Source of the DNA: JAICND01 sp040905905 | Lineage (GTDB): Bacteria > Actinomycetota > Acidimicrobiia > Spongiisociales > ZC4RG35 | Assembly: GCA_040905905.1 (NCBI GenBank) | Contig: JBBDQN010000011.1 | Coordinates: 1 to 64,000 of the forward strand | DNA length: 64,000 bases | Reading direction: 5' to 3' | Shown: positions 17,128-25,284 of the stretch, one piece after another | Numbering within the stretch: the first letter of the stretch is position 1 | How the letters are laid out: every line of letters starts with the position of its first letter | Translations under genes and position numbers: made by a program | The notes under the pieces: generated by a model | What the model saw: the letters and a program-made list of their open reading frames with translations, nothing else | Databases searched by the model: none | What the model was told of the DNA's origin: nothing

Positions 17128-17313
17128 ATGCCGTTGATAGATCGTCGAACCTTTCTGAAAGCAACCCCGGCAGGAGCGGTGCGGGCTGCGGTGAGTCCAT
17201 ATTCCAGCCCTTGGGCCTATGCGGGCCTGGCCGGACGCACCGACCAGTACGACGCCGAGGTGGCTCCGTCGACCGCCCTGGCCGACGGTGAACCCGGACC
17301 CCTCCCTCGATGA
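17128..17313 (+). pseudogene. Truncated N-terminus of a haloperoxidase-like gene
   Basis: A 61-residue reading frame from ATG 17128 begins MPLIDRRTFLKATPAG, a Tat-type leader, and then has TDQYDAEVAP. This parallels the leader and first mature residues (MTRRGFVRASSAG, GEFDAEVADA) of the intact haloperoxidase-like gene at 18389. It stops after 186 bases, and the rhodanese gene starts within its last bases. I read it as the stub of a second copy left after deletion. It could instead encode a short exported peptide. Confidence 0.55.
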
Positions 17314-17726
17314 CCATGGAACAGGTGACGATGGCAGCAATGGTGGCCCAGGCGAGGACACGGGTGGAGGGTCTTTCTCCGACCGAGGTGTCGGCGGCGC
17401 TCGACGGCGAGACGCTGTTGGTCGATGTCCGCGAACGTGATGAAGTGGAACGGGACGGATTCCTTCCCGGAGCTGTGTTCGCTCCCCGCGGACTGTTGGA
17501 ACTTTGGGTCGACCTGGACAGTCCCGATCACCGCCAGGAGTTTTATCCTGCTAGGCGCATCATCCTCTATTGCGACACCGGAATCCGCGCCGCTCTGGCG
17601 GCGGACACGATGCGGCGAATGGGGTATTGGAGAACGGCGTATCTCGAGGAAGGCCTTGAGGCTTGGGTAGGCGAGGGCCGTGCGACAGGTGGGAGCGAGA
17701 AGGAAAGAGAAGGAGACCGGAAGTGA
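17310..17726 (+). CDS. Single-domain rhodanese-like protein
   Basis: A cytoplasmic rhodanese domain of 138 residues. The CH2A motif LVDVRERDEVERDG lies in the first half and the active-site Cys is in ILYCDTGIRAAL, followed by GYWRTAYLEEGLEAW. The active loop C-D-T-G-I-R is close to the CRSGxR of sulfurtransferases, so transfer of a persulfide sulfur is plausible. Several ATGs occur near 17310 and the true start may be a few codons in. The stop overlaps the GTG of the following lipoprotein, implying coupling. Confidence 0.8.
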   Translation: MTMEQVTMAAMVAQARTRVEGLSPTEVSAALDGETLLVDVRERDEVERDGFLPGAVFAPRGLLELWVDLDSPDHRQEFYPARRIILYCDTGIRAALAADTMRRMGYWRTAYLEEGLEAWVGEGRATGGSEKEREGDRK

Positions 17727-18373
17727 ATGCTGTGACCCTGGGAACCCGAATGCTGGTGCTGGTGCTGCTGCCGGCGCTGGTCTCATGCGGGGATGGAGGC
17801 ACCGTGGGAAACCCACAGACCACCGCGGTCAACTGGCATCCTCAGATGGAGCAGTCCGGCCGCAGCGGGCTGGTGGAGGGTGCAGTTGCGGAGTTGGTCC
17901 GTTACCCGGAGGGGATCTCGTTCCAGCTAACGACCGAGGGCCTCACTCCAGGGAATGCGTACACGTTGTGGTTGGTGGTGATCAACAGCCCGGAAGCGTG
18001 CGAGTCCAACCCATGTACGCCACCCGAGGCTCTCCAGCTTTCCGAGACCGACTCTCAAGTTCTTTTCGCCGGGGGTGAAATCGCCGGGGGGAGCCGGGGC
18101 ACCTTCGCCGGGTCGGCGGAGGTTGGGTCGCTGGAGGGCTGGCTACCCGATCGCTCCCTGGTTGATTCCTTGGCCGCCGAGGTGTGGCTGGTCGTCAACG
18201 ACCACGGTCCCGCTCTCGACGAGTTCATGCCGGGGATGATCAACAGCTACCGAGGCGGTTGCTCGGATGACAGTCCCTTCCCTCCGATCTTCCCCGATAC
18301 AGCCCTTGGCGACGGTGAGTCCGGGCCCAATACCTGCCTCCTCTATCAGGTGGCAATCTTTCTGGTGCCATGA
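17723..18373 (+). CDS. Lipoprotein, paralogue of 16392-17018
   Basis: A lipoprotein of 216 residues whose leader ends in LLPALVSCG. GTG 17723 follows AGAAGGAGA and overlaps the rhodanese stop. The domain has YTLWLVVINSPEACESNPC in mid-protein and the late segment EVWLVVNDHGPALDEF. The first of these matches the exported protein at 16392. Two further cysteines (GGCSDD, NTCLLY) may form disulfides outside the cell. The function is unknown, but the placement suggests an envelope partner of the haloperoxidase-like enzyme. Confidence 0.75.
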   Translation: MNAVTLGTRMLVLVLLPALVSCGDGGTVGNPQTTAVNWHPQMEQSGRSGLVEGAVAELVRYPEGISFQLTTEGLTPGNAYTLWLVVINSPEACESNPCTPPEALQLSETDSQVLFAGGEIAGGSRGTFAGSAEVGSLEGWLPDRSLVDSLAAEVWLVVNDHGPALDEFMPGMINSYRGGCSDDSPFPPIFPDTALGDGESGPNTCLLYQVAIFLVP

Positions 18374-18388
18374 ATGGAGTGATGTGAC

Positions 18389-19702
18389 ATGTTGATGACT
18401 CGTCGTGGATTTGTCAGGGCGTCATCTGCCGGTTTGGCGGTGTCGGTCTCCACACCAATTCTGGTGGCCTGTTCGGGGCCGAGGGAGGGAGCCGGGGAGT
18501 TCGACGCCGAGGTTGCTGATGCTTACGCCGGGTTGGCCCTGGAGTTGATCGCCACCACTCCGGGGTTCTCGCCTCCCGTCGCCTCCCGGGTGTTGGGTTG
18601 TATGGGTGTTGCGTTGTACGAGTCGGTTGTTCCGGGTATGGACGGGTATCGGTCGCTTCATGCGATGTTGCCTGGCTTTCCGGTGACCCCGCTGAGCCCG
18701 GGCTCGGAATACCACTGGCCGACCGTAGCCAACCATGCCTTGGCCACCATCTTGATGAGGTTGTTTCCATCTGACGCGCCCAATCTCGGCCAGGTGGCAG
18801 CGCTGCAGGAGTCCTTCGATGTCGGCGTCGACGTTCCACGGGCGGTCCGCAGTCGCTCCGTGGAGCGGGGTGTCACCGTCGCCGAGATGGTCAGCCTCTG
18901 GGCGATGAGCGACGGTGGGCACCAGGGTTATCTGCACAACTTCCCGGCTAATTACGTCATACCGCAGGGCCAAGGATTGTGGGAACCGACACCACCAGGT
19001 TTCCAGGAGATCCCCCTCCAGCCGCATTGGGGCGCCAACCGGCCTTTTGTGGACGCGGGGTGTTCGGTCCCGCCGCCGCCTTCGTATTCGGTGGACACGA
19101 ACTCGGACTTCTTCGGGTATGCCGCCGAGGTTCATGAAACCGGCACGTCACTGACTCCCGCAGAGCAGGAGGTCGCCTTGTTCTGGGCGGACGACCCGGG
19201 GACCATCACCCCTGCCGGTCATTCGGTTTCGATGCTCCGCCAGGTACTTGCCGCCGAGAAGGCTTCGCTCAAGATTGCCGCTGAGGCCTACCTACGAGTG
19301 GGCTGTGCCATTGCCGATTCCTTCATCCAGTGCTGGGACGTCAAATACACCTGGAACCTGGTACGCCCCGTCACCTCCATCCGAGCCAACCTCGACTCCG
19401 AATGGTCGCCGTTGGTTTCCACCCCGCCGTTTCCTGAGTACTCGTCGGGGCACTCCACACAGTCGGGAGCATGGGCGGAAGTGATGACGTCACTGTTCGG
19501 AGACGGCTATCAGTTCACCGATCACACCCACGACGATATGGGTCTCTCTCCCCGGACCTTTTCGTCATTCCAAGACGCTGCCGAGGAGGCGGCGGTGTCG
19601 CGGCTCTACGGAGGAATCCACTACAGGTTCAGCAACGACAATGGGCTGGAGGCGGGGAGATGCGTCGGCAGATCCGCGGCCAAGCTCTCACTCCGCGTTT
19701 AA
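18389..19702 (+). CDS. Vanadium-dependent haloperoxidase / PAP2-like exported enzyme
   Basis: An exported helical enzyme of 437 residues with a Tat leader (TRRGFVRASSAG) and a possible lipobox ILVAC. The vanadate/phosphate site is complete: K and R in KYTWNLVRPVTSIR, FPEYSSGHST with the acid-base His, and R...GIHYRFSNDNG with the axial His. This is the layout of vanadium haloperoxidases and related acid phosphatases of the secreted bacterial type. Halide versus phosphatase activity cannot be told apart from these motifs. It is last in the cluster regulated, by inference, by the divergent LuxR-ATPase. Confidence 0.85.
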   Translation: MLMTRRGFVRASSAGLAVSVSTPILVACSGPREGAGEFDAEVADAYAGLALELIATTPGFSPPVASRVLGCMGVALYESVVPGMDGYRSLHAMLPGFPVTPLSPGSEYHWPTVANHALATILMRLFPSDAPNLGQVAALQESFDVGVDVPRAVRSRSVERGVTVAEMVSLWAMSDGGHQGYLHNFPANYVIPQGQGLWEPTPPGFQEIPLQPHWGANRPFVDAGCSVPPPPSYSVDTNSDFFGYAAEVHETGTSLTPAEQEVALFWADDPGTITPAGHSVSMLRQVLAAEKASLKIAAEAYLRVGCAIADSFIQCWDVKYTWNLVRPVTSIRANLDSEWSPLVSTPPFPEYSSGHSTQSGAWAEVMTSLFGDGYQFTDHTHDDMGLSPRTFSSFQDAAEEAAVSRLYGGIHYRFSNDNGLEAGRCVGRSAAKLSLRV

Positions 19703-19832
19703 GCACCGAGACGCCAACGAGTCGGCTTTGAGCCGCCCGCTTCTGATTCCGTCAACGTCCACGGCTGTTCGCCGTGGTCTAGCGCGAGTGGCTCCCAACT
19801 TGGCTCCCAAAGGCACCTGACCGGGGGTCTTA
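19703..19832. other. Backbone/island junction with direct repeat and small hairpin
   Basis: This 130-base stretch after the haloperoxidase gene has no gene. It holds a 7-bp GC hairpin (CCACGGC/GCCGTGG, 19759-19777) that may end transcription. A tandem TGGCTCCCAA ... TGGCTCCCAA pair lies at 19789-19810, about 25-45 bases from the tRNA fragment. Such short direct repeats beside a tRNA-derived core are typical of integrase arm sites, but that is inference. Confidence 0.5.
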
Positions 19833-19880
19833 TTTGGTGGGCCCGGAATCGAACCCTCAACCTTGGGATTAAAAATCCCC
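19833..19880 (-). repeat. Degenerate tRNA-Lys 3' half (old attachment site)
   Basis: This matches the 3' half of the tRNA-Lys at 34943-35019 from the encoded CCA through the anticodon loop, in the same orientation. It lacks three G residues in the T-stem and has one G-to-A change near the anticodon stem. The cloverleaf is incomplete, so it is not a functional tRNA. It marks the outermost left boundary of the tRNA-Lys island and is more diverged than the copy at 23107, suggesting an older event. Confidence 0.8.
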
Positions 19881-19990
19881 AACACACGATTCTGATCGTG
19901 CTCGCCTGAATCCTCTTGTGACCTTCTGCCTGGAGTTCCCTGGTGTATGGGTCCCGAGCCTATGAAAGGTCGCTCGGTGCTCGGGCTTCG

Positions 19991-21205
19991 CTAGGCCATA
20001 GTTGGCCGGTTGGAAGCCCGCTCCTCGCGCTTGTCGACACCGAGCAGGAGCAGGATCGAAATCGTCAGACCAAGCAGGATGGAGTTGAGGAGGTTTCCCT
20101 TCAAAGTCTCGACGGCCGATGTGAACGACACGGCGAGGCCCTCGCGGGGATCGAGTCGATAACCGGAATCCGGCTGGTAGCCAAGTTCGGATTGATACGG
20201 GGGGGTTGCGGGCATCTCCACAACAAGGTCTTCCTTGGCGGCCTGTGCCTCCTCCTTCGTGAAAGCCGGGGGTGGCTCGGTTGGCGAAGGAACCAAGAGG
20301 ACGTTGTCGGTCGTTGTGGTGGTCGAAGCCAGCGCGGTTGTCGTCGTCACCATTGAGGTGACATCGATGGTGGTGGTTGTGGTCGGAGGGTTGTCCAGGG
20401 TGGCGGCAGTAGTGGGGGGAGGTGGCGGAGCTGGCGCGGTGGTGGTAGTGATTTGAGGTTGCGAGGTCGTGGTGGATGGCAGCGTGGTCGTCGTCGTCGT
20501 CGTCGTCGTCGTGGTGGTGGGCGGCGGGTCTGGGGTACTGGTGGTGCTGGTCGACGGTGTCGTCGTCGTGGGCGGAGCACCGCCACCATCCGTAACTGTG
20601 ATCGTCACGTCGTCGATGGCGATGAAGCTGTCGTCTGCACCACCCTGCAACTCGAGCTTGATGGCACTCGTTGAAGCCGCGAACGTGGTCAAGTCATAGC
20701 TGGCGGAGAGCGTCGAAGAGTCATCAACGTTGAGAGGAAACGTGTCGAGCAGGGTCCAGCTTGCTCCATCATCGCTCGCCAGGACTTTGACGACCCCCGC
20801 CCCACCTGAGCCAGGTCCGGAAGACGACATTTGCCGCACGTAGTTGAAGGTCAGAACTACCGAAGTTGCTCCGTTGGAGTCGAAACACCGGGTAACGGCA
20901 ACTTCGTCGGGATCCTCGGCTCCCAGCTGGAGACACATACCGCTCGCGCAATGAGAGTCGGTTGTCACTTGGGACGCTCCGTTGGACGGACCGTCACTTT
21001 CACCCTCCTCGGTCCACGGTCCGGCCCACGCCGCATTGCCGTCCGATCCCGTGTATGAAATGGCCATGAACTTGTCCTTGTACGTGACAACTGTGGCTGC
21101 CGCGCCGACGAAGGGGACGACCAGGGTCGACCAGGCGATCACCATCGATCCTACGGCTAGGGCGCAGCGCCAGCGATGGGGGCGGAAGGCGAGGCGACCT
21201 CTCAT
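19991..21205 (-). CDS. Thr-rich membrane-anchored surface protein
   Basis: A predicted surface protein of 404 residues. It has an N-terminal signal segment (SMVIAWSTLVVPFVGAAAT) and a beta-rich domain of about 170 residues ending in IAIDDVTITVTDGGG, which resembles MAM/jelly-roll-type domains. A Thr/Pro linker of about 110 residues follows, encoded partly by GTC/GGT triplet runs near 20485-20520. A C-terminal transmembrane helix (LLGLTISILLLLGV) is followed by positive charge. ATG 21205 overlaps the sensor-kinase stop by four bases. The kinase-surface protein arrangement recurs at 46270-49051. The ligand is unknown. Confidence 0.8.
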   Translation of the reverse strand: MRGRLAFRPHRWRCALAVGSMVIAWSTLVVPFVGAAATVVTYKDKFMAISYTGSDGNAAWAGPWTEEGESDGPSNGASQVTTDSHCASGMCLQLGAEDPDEVAVTRCFDSNGATSVVLTFNYVRQMSSSGPGSGGAGVVKVLASDDGASWTLLDTFPLNVDDSSTLSASYDLTTFAASTSAIKLELQGGADDSFIAIDDVTITVTDGGGAPPTTTTPSTSTTSTPDPPPTTTTTTTTTTTTLPSTTTSQPQITTTTAPAPPPPPTTAATLDNPPTTTTTIDVTSMVTTTTALASTTTTTDNVLLVPSPTEPPPAFTKEEAQAAKEDLVVEMPATPPYQSELGYQPDSGYRLDPREGLAVSFTSAVETLKGNLLNSILLGLTISILLLLGVDKREERASNRPTMA

Positions 21206-22575
21206 GCCGAGGCTGCCACCGGCAGCAGGATCGGCGATTCGGCTGGGGCAAGCGGCATGCGAAATGTGAACCAGGTAGTTCCCCGGATGCGCTCGTAGAC
21301 GAGGTCGCCATTCATCTCGAGCATCAACCCGCGAGCGATGTTGAGTCCCAGTCCGACGCTTCCGGCGAGAAGGGCTCGGCGGCCATCGTGGACAAATCGC
21401 TCGAAAAGCTTGCCGGCGATGTCGTTGGGAACACCGGGTCCATCGTCGACGACTGAGCACACCAATTGCTCCGGCTCGAGCCGTGCCCAGACTCCGACAC
21501 GCTCGCCGCCGTGTTTGAGAGCATTCGAAATGAGGTTGCGAACCACTTGACGTAGCCGGAGGGGATCTGCCCAAACCAAGGCATCGGGTACATGCATGTG
21601 AATCCTTTGTCCAGTCCGGACCCAAGGAGCGACGACCGTGTCGATTTCGCGCCGGATGTCGGTCGGTCCGAATTGGATGGTGAGCGCTTCCGCTTCCAGT
21701 CGCGCTGCGACCAGCAGGTCCTCGACCATGCGCGAGAGTTCGGCCGACTCGATGTTTATCAAGCTGATGAGCTCCAGGCTGGATTCGGGATCGATCAGGC
21801 CGCTCTCAAGCAGTAATTCCGAAAACCCATAGATGGACGTAAGGGGAGTGCGGAACTCATGGGAGAGACCAGCGATGAACTCGTCCTTGGCGCGGTTGAT
21901 GTCCTGCTCCGCCTTGAGGCGGGCTTCGAAGGAAATGCGGCGCTCGCGAAGTTGACGGCGAACGATGAAGCGATATATGACCAAAGCGGTTCCAGGGATT
22001 AGAAGAGTTACAGCGAACTGGGTAACGGCCGCCAGTCGCGATGCAAGGCTTTCGGTAGCGGCGATTCGATCCCGGATCAGTTCTTGGTGCGCGACCAAAC
22101 CAGTTTCGGCCCGGGAAAAGAGATCTTCGTTGGCCTCATTGGCGGCGAGTGCTTCATAAACGTCGCCGGCCATAATGAGATCGATTACCAATCCGCTTCT
22201 AGCGATATAGAGGTCGAGGGTCGCGACCAGTTCGCTCTCGATTGGAGGTGGGGTGCCGACCACCTGCCCTAACGCTTGCAAGGCGTCGGCAGCCTCAGCG
22301 AGTGCTCGGTCGACGGCATCAGTACTGGCGAACCCGGCTGCCCGGTCAATGGCGAAGAACACGGCCTGCGCATTGGCGGCCCTGACTAGTGCGGCGCTTC
22401 CCATGGCGGCGTTTGTCCAGTGGAGTTGACGGGCGTTGTCTGCAACTTGGCGGGTGCCAGTCGAGCTAGTGAATGCGAGGGCGAGACAGATGCCGGCGAC
22501 CGCAAACGACATCCCTAAACCAACGGCGAGCAATCGGTTGCGACTCGGTCCTGGATCGGCGCCTTTTCTGACCAC
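21202..22575 (-). CDS. Membrane sensor histidine kinase without adjacent response regulator
   Basis: This transmembrane histidine kinase of about 457 residues has two membrane helices (GMSFAVAGICLALAF and FAVTLLIPGTALVIY) bracketing a helical extracellular domain of about 150 residues. The H-box is SHEFRTPLTSIYGF, the N-box NLISNALKHGGE, and the ATP lid VDDGPGVP then GSVGLGLNIAR. No receiver gene lies in the module, so the partner regulator must be elsewhere or signalling is unconventional. GTG 22575 puts the first helix at the N-terminus; a TTG at 22632 would add 19 residues. It is coupled to the surface protein gene. Confidence 0.85.
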   Translation of the reverse strand: MVRKGADPGPSRNRLLAVGLGMSFAVAGICLALAFTSSTGTRQVADNARQLHWTNAAMGSAALVRAANAQAVFFAIDRAAGFASTDAVDRALAEAADALQALGQVVGTPPPIESELVATLDLYIARSGLVIDLIMAGDVYEALAANEANEDLFSRAETGLVAHQELIRDRIAATESLASRLAAVTQFAVTLLIPGTALVIYRFIVRRQLRERRISFEARLKAEQDINRAKDEFIAGLSHEFRTPLTSIYGFSELLLESGLIDPESSLELISLINIESAELSRMVEDLLVAARLEAEALTIQFGPTDIRREIDTVVAPWVRTGQRIHMHVPDALVWADPLRLRQVVRNLISNALKHGGERVGVWARLEPEQLVCSVVDDGPGVPNDIAGKLFERFVHDGRRALLAGSVGLGLNIARGLMLEMNGDLVYERIRGTTWFTFRMPLAPAESPILLPVAASA

Positions 22576-22632
22576 GGGCTTACATATCGACGGACTAGTG
22601 CCCCACCGATAGGACCCATTATTGGTGCACAA

Positions 22633-23106
22633 AGGCGCTAGTCACCTAACCACAGATGGCGGCCACGCGGCCGCTCGCGGCGGGGGAGCCATCGATCAGT
22701 TCGGAGAAACACGAACGCTCGCCGTCGAACAGGTCGACCTGGTCGGGTGCTCCCCTAATGAGCGCCTACCAGCTGCTTCACGCGTGGCGAGGGTGAAGAG
22801 GGGCTAGACGGTGCTCGTGCACGGCGGCGACGATCGCCTCGTTCCATCGTTTGAGATCGACTGGCGAGTCCTCATCCGGCTGAGCCGTATGCCCGGTGGA
22901 GGTATCGAGGCCGGGCAGCGCGTCTCGGGAGCCCGAATCGCTCTCGAGGTCGCCGATAGCCATGAGGCGGCAACCGCTCCTCAACCGGTAGAACAGTCGG
23001 TCGGAGCTCAGTTTCGATTTCTGCCACTAGCTGCCACCAGAGGGGGATTTCTGACCTCCGTTCGTTCAACAGACATGCGAGATCCCCGTAGCGATGGCGA
23101 AATTCA
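22633..23106. other. Gene-poor right end of module 0 with an arm-type repeat
   Basis: I see no convincing gene in these 470 bases; the short frames on both strands lack family features. Near the right edge (23015-23040) is CGATTTCTGCCACTAGCTGC, which recurs with two changes at 34848-34873. Each copy sits 92-94 bases left of a tRNA-Lys core, at 23107 and 34942. This equal spacing suggests that the stretch is the right end of an element of the same family as module B, with its integrase lost. Confidence 0.55.
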
Positions 23107-23156
23107 TTGGTGGGCCCGGAGGGAATCGAACCCTCAACCTTGGGATTAAAAGTCCC
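23107..23156 (-). repeat. tRNA-Lys 3' half, 50-bp exact copy (attachment site)
   Basis: Fifty bases are identical to 34942-34991, covering CCA, the acceptor 3' strand, T-arm, variable loop and anticodon loop of tRNA-Lys(TTT). Identity ends abruptly in the anticodon stem. This is the expected duplication when a tyrosine integrase inserts an element into a tRNA 3' end. It is the left boundary of the 23.1-34.9 kb element and the right boundary of the older module 0. Confidence 0.9.
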
Positions 23157-23439
23157 TAATGGGTCGTGACGGCCTGATCGATCCTGTGCCATTTGGCCAT
23201 GGTGGCTAGGTTCTCGCTCAGGCCTGATGCGGTTCCGTGCGGTCCAGTGACGTCAAAGAGGCGGGAGTCTGCCACTAGCTCACCACTAGTGACTGGGTAT
23301 TAGGAGGGGATCCGTAGAAATGCGCCATGCCATCTTTGAAAGTCGACCAGAATCCGTGAATCGTGGTTGCGAAAGCTGACAGCTTTGGACTCAAGTCTTG
23401 CCTCCGCGTCGTGACCTCCCCAAGAGGGGGTGCTCGCAT
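23157..23439. other. Leader of the reverse transcriptase gene
   Basis: No gene is seen in these 283 bases. A further copy of the arm-like repeat (TCTGCCACTAGCTCACCACT) lies at 23268-23287, about 110 bases inside the attachment site. The remainder, up to the RT ribosome site GAGGGGG at 23424-23430, could encode a structured RNA, since several defence reverse transcriptases use a neighbouring non-coding template RNA. No convincing fold was found by eye. Confidence 0.4.
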
Positions 23440-24978
23440 ATGACAGAGTGGCTCGAGGTTCTTGACATTCCCCAGGCGGCCAGGCATTGCGAGTCCGACG
23501 CGTTCGGTGACTGGTATCGCGATCCGTGGTCGTGGCCGGAGATCAGCTACGTATCAACCAGCGATCCCGAGGTCGCGGGGTTTCGCTTGAAGAGGGGCGG
23601 CATCACGACGTACCAGCGACTCGATGTGCCGAAGGAGAACTTCGCCATTCGACCCGCGTTAATCCTGGACCCGGTCGACCGCTTGATCTACCAGGCCTTG
23701 GTTGACCGCATCGCACTCAGACTCCTCAAAGATCTCCCTGATTGGGTGTATGGCTGGAGGACGGCTAGGACCAAGGGGACCCTATACGCCGACAACAGCG
23801 ATGAATGGCCGTCGTACGTAGAAGATGTCGTCGAGATTGAGGCACTCAACGAGTGGGCGCTTTCCACCGACATCGTGTCCTATTTCCCCAACGTGGAAGT
23901 TGACCGAGTAGTTGAGGAAGTGGGCACCCGGGGCGGCTCCACGATGGTCACGAGCGCGCTTGAGCTGATGCTCCAGCATTGGGATCAGATAGCTGGCCGG
24001 GGCGGTCTTCCCCAGCGGTCAATGGCATCCGCTGTTCTCGCAAATGCCTATCTAGGACCCGTTGACGACGTGCTGACCGTGCGCGGCAGGTTCACAAGGG
24101 GCGCTCTTAAGCGTCTCCTGCCAGGCGGCGGAGCTCTTCGATGGATGGACGACATATGGTTGTTTGGGGGCAACGAGCTCACACTTCGATCTGTCCAACT
24201 CGAACTTCAAGATGCGATGCGGAGCCTCGGCCTCGAGATGAACTTCGGTAAGACCAACACCCATACCGGTGAGACGCTCTACGACCTTGTTCAGAGTATG
24301 CACCACAGTGGGGTTGATGCGGCCCTCAATCAACCCGCAAAGGATGAACAACCCCTTGAGGCGCTTCTGGAACACTTGCTTGTTGCTCCGGCACTTGCCC
24401 CAAGGACGTCGATCCGGTTCGCCACGACAAGGATCAAAGAGCACGAGCTTTATCACCTAACAGCACGATTGATCACAGCGGCCCCGTTGATGCCCCATGG
24501 TGCTGACCACCTGGGACGGCTTTTCAGAGCCAGCGACGACTGGCATGATTTGGGTGACTGGTGGGTCAAGTACTATCGATCAAGGTCCGGCAAGGTGGAT
24601 TGGTCGGTGGCACAGCTTGGGCTGATGTTCCCTGCCAAGGAGGCTCCTCCGGTTGAAGGCATCCTGGAGGCGGTCGTTGAGCAAATTCAATCGGTGGGCT
24701 CCCTTCCCATGTTTTCATTCGCGGCCCATCGCCTGGTGACATGGGCACCAGACGACGCCAGGGTCTTGCTCCGGGAAGCCGGGAATTACGTAGATAGCCC
24801 ACTTCATCGGCGAGTTATTGGGCTTGCTCTGAACCGCTTGGGGGTCTCCCGCGTGGAGGTCCGCAAGTTGCTGGGGCAGCAGGAAACAACTGCCTTGACA
24901 CTACGCATGCTTGAGGCTCGTAATTTCCGACCGCTCCCTGTGGCAACGGATTTCGCGGGGCCAGAGCACCACGATTAA
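23440..24978 (+). CDS. Stand-alone reverse transcriptase, defence/unknown-group type
   Basis: This RNA-directed DNA polymerase of about 512 residues is not part of a group II intron (no maturase or HNH domain). Fingers and palm span residues ~60-290: FAIRPALILDPVDRLIYQAL, motif A LSTDIVSYFPNV, motif B GGLPQRSMAS, catalytic motif C LRWMDDIWLF with both Asp residues, and motif D LGLEMNFGKTN. The remaining ~220 residues look helical, as in the Abi/UG (DRT) reverse transcriptases that defend against phages. I cannot assign a DRT class. ATG 23440 follows GAGGGGG well; an upstream TTG at 23398 is less likely. It sits alone in module A beside a dead integrase. Confidence 0.85.
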   Translation: MTEWLEVLDIPQAARHCESDAFGDWYRDPWSWPEISYVSTSDPEVAGFRLKRGGITTYQRLDVPKENFAIRPALILDPVDRLIYQALVDRIALRLLKDLPDWVYGWRTARTKGTLYADNSDEWPSYVEDVVEIEALNEWALSTDIVSYFPNVEVDRVVEEVGTRGGSTMVTSALELMLQHWDQIAGRGGLPQRSMASAVLANAYLGPVDDVLTVRGRFTRGALKRLLPGGGALRWMDDIWLFGGNELTLRSVQLELQDAMRSLGLEMNFGKTNTHTGETLYDLVQSMHHSGVDAALNQPAKDEQPLEALLEHLLVAPALAPRTSIRFATTRIKEHELYHLTARLITAAPLMPHGADHLGRLFRASDDWHDLGDWWVKYYRSRSGKVDWSVAQLGLMFPAKEAPPVEGILEAVVEQIQSVGSLPMFSFAAHRLVTWAPDDARVLLREAGNYVDSPLHRRVIGLALNRLGVSRVEVRKLLGQQETTALTLRMLEARNFRPLPVATDFAGPEHHD

Positions 24979-25030
24979 GCGCTCAACGACGATTACGTGT
25001 CGTCCGTGCCCACGATCTGACCTTCAGGCC

Positions 25031-25224
25031 AAACCTTCGATCCGATTCCACGATCTCCGAGATACTCACGGCTCCCACTGCATCGAACGCGGATGGCCAT
25101 CAAGAAACTCTCGACTCGTCTCGGCCACGCTTCGGCCGGCTTCACGCTTGATGTCGATGGGCATCTGATGCCAGGTCAGCAGGCCGAAGCGGTGGCCAGG
25201 GTCGAGGAGATGGTGAACGGGTAG
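25031..25224 (+). pseudogene. Dead C-terminal remnant of a tyrosine integrase
   Basis: Two frames together match the last ~62 residues of the intact integrase at 32751-33962: IRFHDLRDTHGSHCIERG in one frame, then a one-base shift, then STRLGHASAGFTLDV, DGHLMPGQQAEAV and a stop. The catalytic Tyr of YGHLMPG is replaced by Asp. The catalytic core upstream is missing. It lies ~790 bases left of the attachment site at 26014, the same relative position as the intact integrase to tRNA-Lys. It therefore identifies module A as a decayed sister element. Confidence 0.85.
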
Positions 25225-25284
25225 CACTTGGCCGCATTGGCAGATGCGGCAGGTCATGGATGCTGACTACCGGCAGACAAATCG

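Noticed and set aside
23440..24978. Reverse transcriptase as a group II intron or retron
   Set aside because: No maturase, HNH endonuclease, intron domain V/VI hairpins or retron msr/msd-like inverted repeats are visible beside the gene.
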